Under the pieces are notes generated by a model. That model was given only the letters and a program-made list of their open reading frames with translations, was not told where the DNA came from and made no database searches. The position numbers and the translations under genes are program-made. A DNA stretch of 14,386 nucleotides from Verrucomicrobiales bacterium (GTDB taxonomy: Bacteria; Verrucomicrobiota; Verrucomicrobiia; Verrucomicrobiales; DEV007): positions 17,283 to 31,668 of the forward strand of contig NYVP01000115.1 of assembly GCA_002684575.1 (NCBI GenBank), given 5' to 3'. Positions 8,124 through 14,386 of this stretch are shown piece by piece. Every line of letters starts with the position of its first letter. Position 1 is the first letter of the stretch.

Positions 8124-9479
8124 CTACTTAAGATCGTTCAGGAATTCTTCAACCCATCCAATATTATAGTTTCCACTGCGAAAATCAGAATTCTTAATGA
8201 TGGCATCTTGAAAAGGAATAGTAGTTTTGATTCCCTCAATTAGAAACTCATTAAGTGCTCTTTGTGTGCGATCAATAGCAATCTCTCGAGTGGCACCTGT
8301 AACAATAAGCTTAGCAATCATAGAGTCGTAATAAGGTGGCACTTGATATCCAGAATATACGTGAGTATCAACTCTTACTCCTCTACCGCCAGGTTGAAAC
8401 CAGAAATCAATTTTACCAGGGCTTGGCATAAAATTGTTGTATGGATCTTCAGCATTAATTCTGCATTCAATTGAGTGCTGACGTGGGGTGCTGTTTTGCA
8501 CATGCTCACTGAGTTTTTCACCGGCGGCTATTCTTATTTGCTCTTTGATTAAATCGCATCCATTGATTTCTTCAGTAATGGGATGCTCAACCTGGATCCT
8601 AGTATTCATTTCCATGAAATAGAAATCTCCATTATCGTCAACTAAGTACTCAATTGTTCCGCAATTTTCATATCCAATTTCTTTAACTAGGCGAATTGAG
8701 GCGTCTCCCATTTTTTTCCTTAGTCTCTTATTTTTGTTTAATAAGGGAGAAGGAGCTTCTTCAATAATTTTCTGATTGCGTCTTTGAAGTGAGCAGTCTC
8801 TTTCTCCTAGGTGGACAACATTACCGTGAGAGTCAGCGACCACTTGAAATTCAATGTGGTGAGGATTAAGAATTAGTTTTTCAATATAAACATCTCCATT
8901 ACCGAAGGCTTTTTCAGCCTCATTCTTGGCATTTAGGAAGCTTGATTCTAAATTTGCCTCGTTAAAACAGGGCCTCATTCCTTTACCACCACCACCTGCT
9001 GAAGCCTTAATCATTACTGGATATCCAATTTTTTCAGCTTCTTCCTTTGCTTCGGCAATGGTATCTACGGTGCCTTCTGTACCTGGCGTTACAGGGACCT
9101 TGTATTTTTTTGCGGTTGCTCTGGCTTCGTTTTTATCGCCCATTATGGAAATAACTTTTGCCGATGGGCCTATAAATTTTATTTTACAACTTTCGCAGAT
9201 TTCAGCGAATTCTGGGTTTTCTGACAAAAAACCGTAACCAGGATGAATGGCGTCTACATTAGCAACTTCAGCGGCGCTTATGATTCTGTTAGCCTTCAGG
9301 TAGCTCTCGGCGCTTGGTCCAGGACCTATGCATATAGCTTCATCAGCGAGTTGTACGTGCATAGAATCTACATCAGCTTCTGAGTATACAGCGACGCTTC
9401 GTATTCCTAGTTCTCTACAGGCTCGAATGACTCGCAGCGCAATTTCTCCTCGATTTGCAACTAGGACCTTCTTGAACAT
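8124..9479 (-). CDS. accC: Biotin carboxylase subunit of acetyl-CoA carboxylase
   Basis: 451 residues, against 449 in E. coli AccC, and collinear throughout. It carboxylates the biotin on AccB using ATP and bicarbonate, the first half-reaction of fatty acid synthesis. The N-terminal [19 protein letters not shown] and HPGYGFLSE (79-87) are typical. K116 and K158 bind ATP, and the ATP-grasp glycine loop [10 protein letters not shown] spans 160-169. H208, E277, E290 and the [11 protein letters not shown] stretch (R294, E298) match the metal and catalytic sites. No key residue is missing. accB lies 28 bp upstream and thiE starts 2 bp downstream. accA and accD are not adjacent, as is common in bacteria where accBC form their own transcript. 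The start is the only one that fits the family N-terminus, although no clear Shine-Dalgarno sequence precedes it. Confidence 0.97.
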   Translation of the reverse strand: MFKKVLVANRGEIALRVIRACRELGIRSVAVYSEADVDSMHVQLADEAICIGPGPSAESYLKANRIISAAEVANVDAIHPGYGFLSENPEFAEICESCKIKFIGPSAKVISIMGDKNEARATAKKYKVPVTPGTEGTVDTIAEAKEEAEKIGYPVMIKASAGGGGKGMRPCFNEANLESSFLNAKNEAEKAFGNGDVYIEKLILNPHHIEFQVVADSHGNVVHLGERDCSLQRRNQKIIEEAPSPLLNKNKRLRKKMGDASIRLVKEIGYENCGTIEYLVDDNGDFYFMEMNTRIQVEHPITEEINGCDLIKEQIRIAAGEKLSEHVQNSTPRQHSIECRINAEDPYNNFMPSPGKIDFWFQPGGRGVRVDTHVYSGYQVPPYYDSMIAKLIVTGATREIAIDRTQRALNEFLIEGIKTTIPFQDAIIKNSDFRSGNYNIGWVEEFLNDLK

Positions 9480-9507
9480 TTAATAGGTTGTTGGCTTACC
9501 AATTTAA

Positions 9508-9984
9508 TTATGCAATGACAAAGAGTCCTTGACCAAACTCAACAGGACTAGCGTCTTCTACAAGGATACGTTGGATGACGCCTGACTTTTCTGCCTTAAT
9601 TTGATTCATGACCTTCATAGCTTCAATGATGCAAACGACTGTACCTTCATCAACTGCATCACCAACTTTAACAAATGCATCAGCATCAGGTGATGGAGAT
9701 TTATAAAATGTTCCAACCATTGGGGCTGATATTTCTTCAGTTTCTTCTGCAACAATTTTTTCTGGCGCCTTTTCTTCTACCGCAACTGGTGGAGCTGCAG
9801 CAATAACCTGTTCAGGAGTACCTCCTTTTTCTAACCTAACTTTGAAACCTGAATCCTCTAGCTCGAAGGCCGTGAGGTCATGGTCTTCCATGAGTTTAAT
9901 AAGATCCTTAATTTTTGTTAAGTCTATCTCTGGGCTCGGAGATGATTCCTCTTCAGATTTTCGATTTCTTCTTGTAACTGGCAT
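9508..9984 (-). CDS. accB: Biotin carboxyl carrier protein of acetyl-CoA carboxylase
   Basis: 158 residues. The C-terminal biotinyl domain (about 84-158) starts with ISAPMVGTFYKSPSPD and carries EAMKVMN, with K124 as the predicted biotinylation site; biotin ligase would attach the cofactor. The N-terminal helix region DLTKIKDLIKLMEDHDLTAFEL matches the standard AccB start (IRKIKKLIELVEE in E. coli). A linker rich in Ala, Pro and Glu (about 58-83) joins the two parts. About 20 extra residues precede the usual N-terminus (PVTRRNRK, then an acidic/serine stretch). No later ATG offers a shorter form, so the extension is probably real. It carries carboxybiotin between AccC and the carboxyltransferase (AccA/AccD). 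Immediately upstream of accC, it is likely the first gene of an accB-accC-thiE-kinase unit. Confidence 0.96.
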   Translation of the reverse strand: MPVTRRNRKSEEESSPSPEIDLTKIKDLIKLMEDHDLTAFELEDSGFKVRLEKGGTPEQVIAAAPPVAVEEKAPEKIVAEETEEISAPMVGTFYKSPSPDADAFVKVGDAVDEGTVVCIIEAMKVMNQIKAEKSGVIQRILVEDASPVEFGQGLFVIA

Positions 9985-10056
9985 TGGCCTAATTCTGAAT
10001 TTAAATAATTAAAGTTCTATACTAAATCATACTTTTATCAACTCGAGTCAAGCCCT
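9985..10056 (-). promoter_or_regulatory. Spacer before accB, possible internal promoter
   Basis: At 72 bp this is the largest gap within the eight-gene minus-strand run, and it lies before the acc genes, which usually have their own promoter. Read on the minus strand it contains TTGACT (10046-10051) followed 14 bp later by TATGAT (10026-10031), then AT-rich sequence to the accB ATG. The 14-bp spacing is shorter than the preferred 16 to 18, so this is only a candidate. No hairpin terminator for the aminotransferase gene is visible, so read-through is possible. Confidence 0.22.
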
Positions 10057-11220
10057 TCAATGACTTAGCTTAGCTAAAACTCCCATTGCTTGGTCAATTT
10101 CTCTCTCTGTATTATAAAAATGAGGGCTAAATCGCAAAAATTCCTCACCTTGACGATTTTTTCGACAAGACGAGACAATACCAGCTTCGTTGAGTTTTTC
10201 GAAGACAATTGATGCCTTTTGCTTTTCGTGGTTGAAGGTTGTGATCGAAGAAGCATTTATCCCATCCTTTGGTCCATGAATTTCATATCCCAATGATTCC
10301 AATTGACTGACGAGGTTTGATTTAAGTACAAGCAGTCTTTCTGATATAGTTTCTAATCCTATTTCTTGAATCATCTCCAAGACTGCTTTAAGCCCGACAA
10401 TGCCAGACGCGTTCAGTACACCGGGTTCGTATCTTCTAGCGGTATTGTGGAAAGATATTGTCTCCTGAGTGATGTAATCTGGAGACCGGACATTCCAAGC
10501 ACCAAGGAGCGTAGGCCGTAAAAGGTCAAAATTTTTCTTTTTTACATAAACAATACCAATGGCCATGGGTCCCAGAAGCCATTTATGGGCATCTGCACTC
10601 ATGAAGTCCACATGCTCCACTGGGGTGGGAAATGCTCCACATGTTTGAATGCCGTCTAATGCAAAAAGAATATTCTTTGTTGATAACATTTTGCCTATAG
10701 CATCAACATCAATACGGTAACCTGTAAGATAATTACAACTCGCCAATGCCACTAGTCGAGTTTTTTCACTGATGAGTGATCTTACAAGTTCAGGAGTGAT
10801 TTCACCAGGTTTTTCGGGCTTTAAATATTTAATTTTGACGCCAACTCTCTCGAGTTCCATCCAAGGATAAACATTTGCTGGATAGTCGTCCAAATAGCAA
10901 ATGACTTCATCATTAGGTTCCCAACTAATACCCTTAGCAAAAAGACTTAAACCTAGAGAAGTTGGACCTAAAAGGGCAATTTCCGAAAATTCAGCACCAA
11001 TTAAATTGGCTGAAAGGCGGCGCGTTTCATTCATCGTTTCCATAAACTCAGGAAATTCTTGATGATCTTTGCAACTTGAATAAGCATAGTCCGCCATTGC
11101 TTGCGCGGCGCAATGGGGTAGTGCAGTCACTGCAGCATGAGATAAGAAAATTTTTTCTCTTGCTACCGGAAACCTAGCCAGACGACTTTCTTCATTACCT
11201 ATAATGTCTGCTAGGTTCAT
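10057..11220 (-). CDS. Class-V aminotransferase-family PLP enzyme, substrate unknown
   Basis: 387 residues with the class-V aminotransferase fold (cysteine desulfurase/isopenicillin-N epimerase/kynureninase-like relatives). D189 in FALDGIQTCG should contact the PLP pyridine nitrogen, and K213 in SADAHKWLLGP is the Schiff-base lysine. FLSHAA (25-30), LGPTSLGLS (84-92), ASCNYLTGYRID (160-171) and the late LRFSPHFYNTE also fit the family. The catalytic cysteine loop expected near the C-terminal third of IscS/SufS desulfurases is not evident, so sulfur transfer is doubtful. Epimerase, aminotransferase or lyase chemistry is equally possible. The ATG at 11218-11220 is preceded by GAAAG, a poor ribosome binding site. 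It lies 25 bp after the RelE-like gene and 72 bp before accB. Context does not reveal the substrate. Confidence 0.88.
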   Translation of the reverse strand: MNLADIIGNEESRLARFPVAREKIFLSHAAVTALPHCAAQAMADYAYSSCKDHQEFPEFMETMNETRRLSANLIGAEFSEIALLGPTSLGLSLFAKGISWEPNDEVICYLDDYPANVYPWMELERVGVKIKYLKPEKPGEITPELVRSLISEKTRLVALASCNYLTGYRIDVDAIGKMLSTKNILFALDGIQTCGAFPTPVEHVDFMSADAHKWLLGPMAIGIVYVKKKNFDLLRPTLLGAWNVRSPDYITQETISFHNTARRYEPGVLNASGIVGLKAVLEMIQEIGLETISERLLVLKSNLVSQLESLGYEIHGPKDGINASSITTFNHEKQKASIVFEKLNEAGIVSSCRKNRQGEEFLRFSPHFYNTEREIDQAMGVLAKLSH

Positions 11221-11245
11221 CTTTCAAAATTCAATCGATTTAGCA

Positions 11246-11611
11246 TTATACTTTTTGCGCTTTTTCACCCTCCTCGATAAGCTTCCAAAAGTTCTTGGAT
11301 TCACTCAATGCTTTGTCTTCAGAAAGTGGCAGGTTGGATCTATACAAGAAATCTTTAAGGGTGTTCTTATGAAGCACCCTATGCACTACAACATTTTTAT
11401 CGTTGATTTCGAAATATATTCTATAGTCTTTTGATTTGTATCTGTACAGTTTTCCTCCATCCCTATCAATTGTTCCAAATGCTTTTTCATCGCCAGTTTG
11501 ATCAAGATCTTCGTGGCTGACCTTGAACTGATTTAACAGTTCCAGCTGATCGATCGTGCTAAGGCTAGATATTTCAGCTGCACTAATTTCGTTAAAGATA
11601 ATTTGGAGCAC
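11246..11611 (-). CDS. RelE/ParE-fold small protein (toxin-like), no antitoxin visible
   Basis: 121 residues. The central part (about 45-91) resembles the RelE/ParE toxin core: KLYRYKSKDYRIYFEIND (residues 54-71) looks like the family's arginine/tyrosine strand, and VVVHRVLHKNTLKDFLYR (74-91) like its C-terminal strand. Basic and aromatic candidates for RNA cleavage are K54, R57, K61, R64, R78, H81, K82 and Y90, but a RelE-type active site is not proven. About 30 extra residues (NLPLSEDKAL onward, with NFWKLIEEG) follow the core. The start is GTG at 11609-11611; an in-frame TGA five codons upstream limits extension. Neighbours are alr (42 bp upstream) and the aminotransferase (25 bp downstream). 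Neither looks like an antitoxin, and no small ORF fits in the gaps. It may be a domesticated RelE-fold protein instead of a toxin. Confidence 0.7.
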   Translation of the reverse strand: MLQIIFNEISAAEISSLSTIDQLELLNQFKVSHEDLDQTGDEKAFGTIDRDGGKLYRYKSKDYRIYFEINDKNVVVHRVLHKNTLKDFLYRSNLPLSEDKALSESKNFWKLIEEGEKAQKV

Positions 11612-11653
11612 AGTTTTTTGGTTTCAGAGACTATTGTAATACAGATTTTGATT

Positions 11654-12772
11654 CTATCTATTATTCTTTATGACTCTAACTACTCTCGGAGAAATGCCTG
11701 TAAGGATTTCCCAGGGAATTGTTCCTGCTTTTTTCGCTAATTCTGTTGAACTAATAGATTCTTCACCGTCCTTGCCGATTAAAATTACCTCATCGCCTGT
11801 TTCAATTGGTTCATCTATAGAGCTAACATCCACCATAATCATATCCATAGTGACTCTTCCAAGGATTTCACATCTTTTACCCTTAACTATTACCTCAGCA
11901 CCCTGGCCTGATAATGACCTTGGATATCCATCCCCGTATCCAACGGCGATCGTAGCAACCTTTGTTTCTTTCTTTGTAACAAACGTTCGACCATAACTAA
12001 TACTAGAGCCTTCCTCTAAGATTCTTATTTGATTTATTCTAGCCTTCCATTCCAATGCTGGTTGCAGTCTAGGATCATTTAATTCGGTTGGCGATATTCC
12101 ATATATCATTAGACCTGGACGGATCATGGTGCCTCCAGAACTTCCTATTCGAAGTGAAGCAGCGCTATTAGCAAGATGAATCCATTTTGGATCAATATTC
12201 GAACTTTTTAATAATGATTTGAATCTTTCTATTTGATGATCTGTGAACTCATCATTTTGATCCGAGCAAGGAAAATGAGTTGCCATTCCAACAATATCAA
12301 TATTCTTGAATGATCTTATTTCTTCACAGTCTCTTAAGAAGTTTTTCTCTGTAAAACCTAGCCGTCCCATTCCAGTATCTAGAATGAGGTGGACCTTAAC
12401 CTCTTTATTGTTAGTTCTTCCTAGGTCATTGTATTCTTGAGCTTCTTGCAAGCTTGAAACAGTCACATTAATATTGTTCTTAATGGCTGTTTCTCTCTCA
12501 TCAGGTAATAACGCCCCGAGAATCATAACCATTTTACATCGTTCTATTATAGGTAATATGGTCATAGCTTCTTTAAGGGTAGCTACCCCAAAAGCGTCAA
12601 TTTTTGCATCGAGAGTTTTAACAGTTTCAATAAGACCATGCCCATAGGCGTCGGCCTTTACTACCGCCATAATTTCAGCATCAGGAGCAATTTGTTTGCA
12701 GAGATCTAGATTGTTAAATAGAGCTTTTGGATTTATTTCGACCCAAGTTCTTTTGGCTAATGAAGCTGCCAT
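11654..12772 (-). CDS. alr: Alanine racemase
   Basis: 372 residues, the usual Alr length. The PLP enzyme interconverts L- and D-alanine, providing D-alanine for peptidoglycan. The N-terminal TIM barrel carries WVEINPKALFNNL and VVKADAYGHG, with K39 as the PLP lysine. DTGMGRLG includes R137, ATHFPCSD follows, and MIRPGLMIYGISP is the phosphate/pyridine-site region. In the C-terminal beta domain, SISYGRTF supplies the second catalytic base, Y260, then VGYGDGYPR and GRVTMDMIMVD. No key residue is missing. The start is either the ATG at 12770-12772, which shares its A with the sulfatase TGA (TGATG), or a GTG one codon earlier (12773-12775); the ATG is preferred. Either way translation is probably coupled to the upstream sulfatase gene. 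Whether this is the only alr in the genome cannot be told. Confidence 0.96.
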   Translation of the reverse strand: MAASLAKRTWVEINPKALFNNLDLCKQIAPDAEIMAVVKADAYGHGLIETVKTLDAKIDAFGVATLKEAMTILPIIERCKMVMILGALLPDERETAIKNNINVTVSSLQEAQEYNDLGRTNNKEVKVHLILDTGMGRLGFTEKNFLRDCEEIRSFKNIDIVGMATHFPCSDQNDEFTDHQIERFKSLLKSSNIDPKWIHLANSAASLRIGSSGGTMIRPGLMIYGISPTELNDPRLQPALEWKARINQIRILEEGSSISYGRTFVTKKETKVATIAVGYGDGYPRSLSGQGAEVIVKGKRCEILGRVTMDMIMVDVSSIDEPIETGDEVILIGKDGEESISSTELAKKAGTIPWEILTGISPRVVRVIKNNR

Positions 12773-14217
12773 CACTTTGCTTTTCGGGCTAATTGCCGCT
12801 CTTCTGGCAGTAGGGGAAAAAGTTTACTGGGTGTGCGCGCTTCAACCATAATAGATTCGATCTTTCTAACTATCTCTGGATGCTTATTGGCAAGATTATT
12901 GTTTTCGCCCGGATCATTTTTCAGATCATAGAGTTCTGTAACAAGATCAGCTGATTTTTTAGCTTTTGACATCTTTTGTCTAATACCTTTCCAATTTCCC
13001 ATACGGACGGCCTGTTGAACACCGTATGAAGGGAATTCCCAATAAAGATAATTATGTTTTTTTTGTTCTTTTCCTTCCATTACTGGAAGCATTGAAATGC
13101 CATCAATGTTCTTTGGAGTTTGGCCGCCGGCAACTTCGCTTAGTGTTGGAAGCCAATCCCAAAAGGCACTGACATGATCGGATGTGGTTCCAGGGTTAAT
13201 CTTTCCTGGCCATTTGGCGACCGTAGGAACGCGTATGCCTCCTTCGTAGAGGCTTCCTTTTAGTCCTTTAAAGATTCCCGCACTTTTGAAAAAATCCGAA
13301 TCTGAGCCCCCAAGTCGTCTAAAGGTGGGACCGTTGTCTGATGTAAATATTATGAGAGTGTTCTTCTTTAATCCAAGCTTGTCGACAAGTGAAACAATTT
13401 GTCCAACGGAATCATCCATTTGAGTAACCATAGCTGCGTAGCCGGCTCTGGGAAATGGATGCTTCAGGTAACCACGATGAACGTATTCTTCTTCTGGAAT
13501 AATTTTTTTATACATATTTAACCACTTGTCAGTGGTTTGTATGCTTAGATGAGGAATGGCATAGGGAAGATACAAGAAGAACGGATCTTTCTGGTTTTTT
13601 TCAATAAATGACAAAGCTTCTCTAGTGAATTCATCTTGAGAATGTATCTTGCCATCAAGTTTCCTTTCATTTCCTGCCATCTCTATTTTTTCACTATTTC
13701 TCCACAAGAATTTTGGGTAATGATTATGGGCATGCCGTTGACAATTGTAGCCGAAGAACAAATCAAAACCTTGTTTATTAGGGTCACCACTCGTGCCAAA
13801 GTGACCTAGTCCCCATTTTCCTATAGCTGCTGTTTGATAACCTCTCTCCTTAAGTATTTCGGCGATAGTAACCTCACTGTCAGGTATTGGATTTTGACCT
13901 GGAAAAGGGAACTGCTTTGTTGAGCCATCTTTCGGGTCGCCGTTATCTCTTATATAGGCATGACCTGAATGTTTGCCTGTCATCAAAATACATCTGCATG
14001 GAGCGCAAACAGCTTGGCCTGAATAATGTTGAGTAAATTTGATGCCGTCTGCTGCTAGTTTATCGATATGTGGAGTTTTGATCCACTTTTGGCCATAACA
14101 TCCTAGTTCGTTGTACCCCAAATCATCTGCTAGAACAAAAATGATATTTGGTTTGCGAGCGCTTGAAACGAGAACGGTAAGCAAAAAGAAAAGGGTGAAG
14201 ATCGTATATTTCTGCAT
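12772..14217 (-). CDS. Secreted type I (formylglycine-dependent) sulfatase
   Basis: 481 residues from the chosen start. An N-terminal signal peptide ([10 protein letters not shown] to about SSA, residue 20) precedes [21 protein letters not shown], where D31 and D32 bind calcium. The sulfatase signature [11 protein letters not shown] (71-81) fits CxPxR, so C71 should become formylglycine through a maturase not encoded here. K134 in GKWGLG, H223 in IPHLS, D294-N295 in FTSDNGP and K320 in [13 protein letters not shown] complete the expected active site. [13 protein letters not shown] near the C-terminus is also typical. The enzyme should remove sulfate esters from an extracellular or periplasmic glycan; the substrate cannot be assigned. 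An ATG 45 bp upstream (14262) would add 15 residues ahead of the signal peptide, so the inner ATG at 14215-14217 is preferred. Its stop overlaps the alr start. Confidence 0.93.
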   Translation of the reverse strand: MQKYTIFTLFFLLTVLVSSARKPNIIFVLADDLGYNELGCYGQKWIKTPHIDKLAADGIKFTQHYSGQAVCAPCRCILMTGKHSGHAYIRDNGDPKDGSTKQFPFPGQNPIPDSEVTIAEILKERGYQTAAIGKWGLGHFGTSGDPNKQGFDLFFGYNCQRHAHNHYPKFLWRNSEKIEMAGNERKLDGKIHSQDEFTREALSFIEKNQKDPFFLYLPYAIPHLSIQTTDKWLNMYKKIIPEEEYVHRGYLKHPFPRAGYAAMVTQMDDSVGQIVSLVDKLGLKKNTLIIFTSDNGPTFRRLGGSDSDFFKSAGIFKGLKGSLYEGGIRVPTVAKWPGKINPGTTSDHVSAFWDWLPTLSEVAGGQTPKNIDGISMLPVMEGKEQKKHNYLYWEFPSYGVQQAVRMGNWKGIRQKMSKAKKSADLVTELYDLKNDPGENNNLANKHPEIVRKIESIMVEARTPSKLFPLLPEERQLARKAK

Positions 14218-14262
14218 GTTAATGATGATGATACGCAATGAGCGATGTTCAAGAGTATTCAT

Positions 14263-14386
14263 TAATTTAATTTTCTAATTATTATAAATGAAATTTAAAA
14301 AAACCCTCTACTTGACCAATTTTCCTTAGTCGTGCAAAAAATATTGTATGAGTAACGTAGTTAGTATTCACCCCTATTTTAAAATT
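14263..14386 (-). promoter_or_regulatory. AT-rich region upstream of the sulfatase gene, possible promoter
   Basis: 124 bp at the right edge with no recognisable gene. On the minus strand a TATAAT sits at 14281-14286 and could be the -10 box of the sulfatase/alr transcript, giving a leader of about 55 to 60 bases to the preferred ATG (14217). No good -35 element lies 17 bp upstream of it (AGAGGG at that place). A run of seven A on the plus strand lies just beyond it, at about 14298. Nothing else was recognised up to the window edge. Confidence 0.25.

Noticed and set aside
7495..8200. TPP riboswitch upstream of thiE
   Set aside because: thiE begins 2 bp after the accC stop, leaving no leader, and no conserved THI-box segments were recognised in the upstream sequence.
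8926..9237. Plus-strand ORF of 103 codons with hydrophobic stretches opposite accC
   Set aside because: It lies antisense to the ATP-grasp region of a fully conserved accC and is explained by codon bias.
10057..11220. Cysteine desulfurase (iscS/sufS) assignment for the class-V enzyme
   Set aside because: The expected C-terminal catalytic cysteine loop is not visible and no Fe-S assembly genes are nearby, so only the family is assigned.
14219..14233. Short ATG-triplet run as a phase-variable microsatellite
   Set aside because: It has only about four imperfect units of three bases, so slippage would not change the frame; it is not a likely switch.
14218..14262. Upstream ATG adding 15 residues to the sulfatase
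   Set aside because: The added segment (with four Ile codons from a short ATG/CAT-rich run) precedes an already complete signal peptide; it is possible but less likely.

Overview
The window looks like chromosome from a low-GC, probably marine member of the Verrucomicrobiota or a neighbouring PVC lineage (Planctomycetota, Lentisphaerota). This is inferred from gene content only: the end of a DUF1501 gene, a type I sulfatase with a signal peptide, a very large secreted CotH-kinase protein with lamin-tail and thrombospondin type 3 modules, and an exported SMP-30/gluconolactonase-like protein. Such combinations are typical of polysaccharide-degrading PVC bacteria. No rRNA, tRNA, CRISPR array, insertion sequence or phage gene was seen.

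Layout. Positions 1-429 (+) hold the 3' end of a DUF1501 gene, open at the left edge. It converges with a 1,718-codon gene at 435-5591 (-) for a secreted multidomain CotH-kinase protein. That gene diverges, across about 104 bp, from an exported SMP-30-like lactonase at 5696-6586 (+). The lactonase converges, with no spacer at all, on a long run of eight minus-strand genes filling the rest of the window. In transcription order these are sulfatase, alr (alanine racemase), a RelE/ParE-fold small protein, a class-V aminotransferase, accB, accC, thiE and a PfkB-type kinase. Gaps within the run are short: sulfatase/alr share one base, then 42, 25, 72, 28 and 2 bp, and thiE/kinase overlap by 4 bp. 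All or part of it could therefore be one operon. The 72-bp gap before accB is the most likely internal promoter site.

Function. accB and accC encode the biotin carrier and biotin carboxylase of acetyl-CoA carboxylase (fatty acid synthesis); accA and accD are not here. thiE makes thiamine phosphate and is coupled to a sugar/nucleoside-type kinase of unknown substrate. alr supplies D-alanine for peptidoglycan. The sulfatase, lactonase, CotH-type protein and DUF1501 protein belong to the exported or accessory side, probably glycan use and cell-surface functions.

No clearly new multi-gene system is evident. The most unusual items are the RelE-like gene with no visible antitoxin placed inside a housekeeping run, the coupling of an exported sulfatase to alr, the thiE-kinase coupling, and the domain-within-domain architecture of the CotH protein. 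Shine-Dalgarno sequences are weak or absent at nearly all starts, so start choices rest mainly on overlaps, signal peptides and family N-termini.
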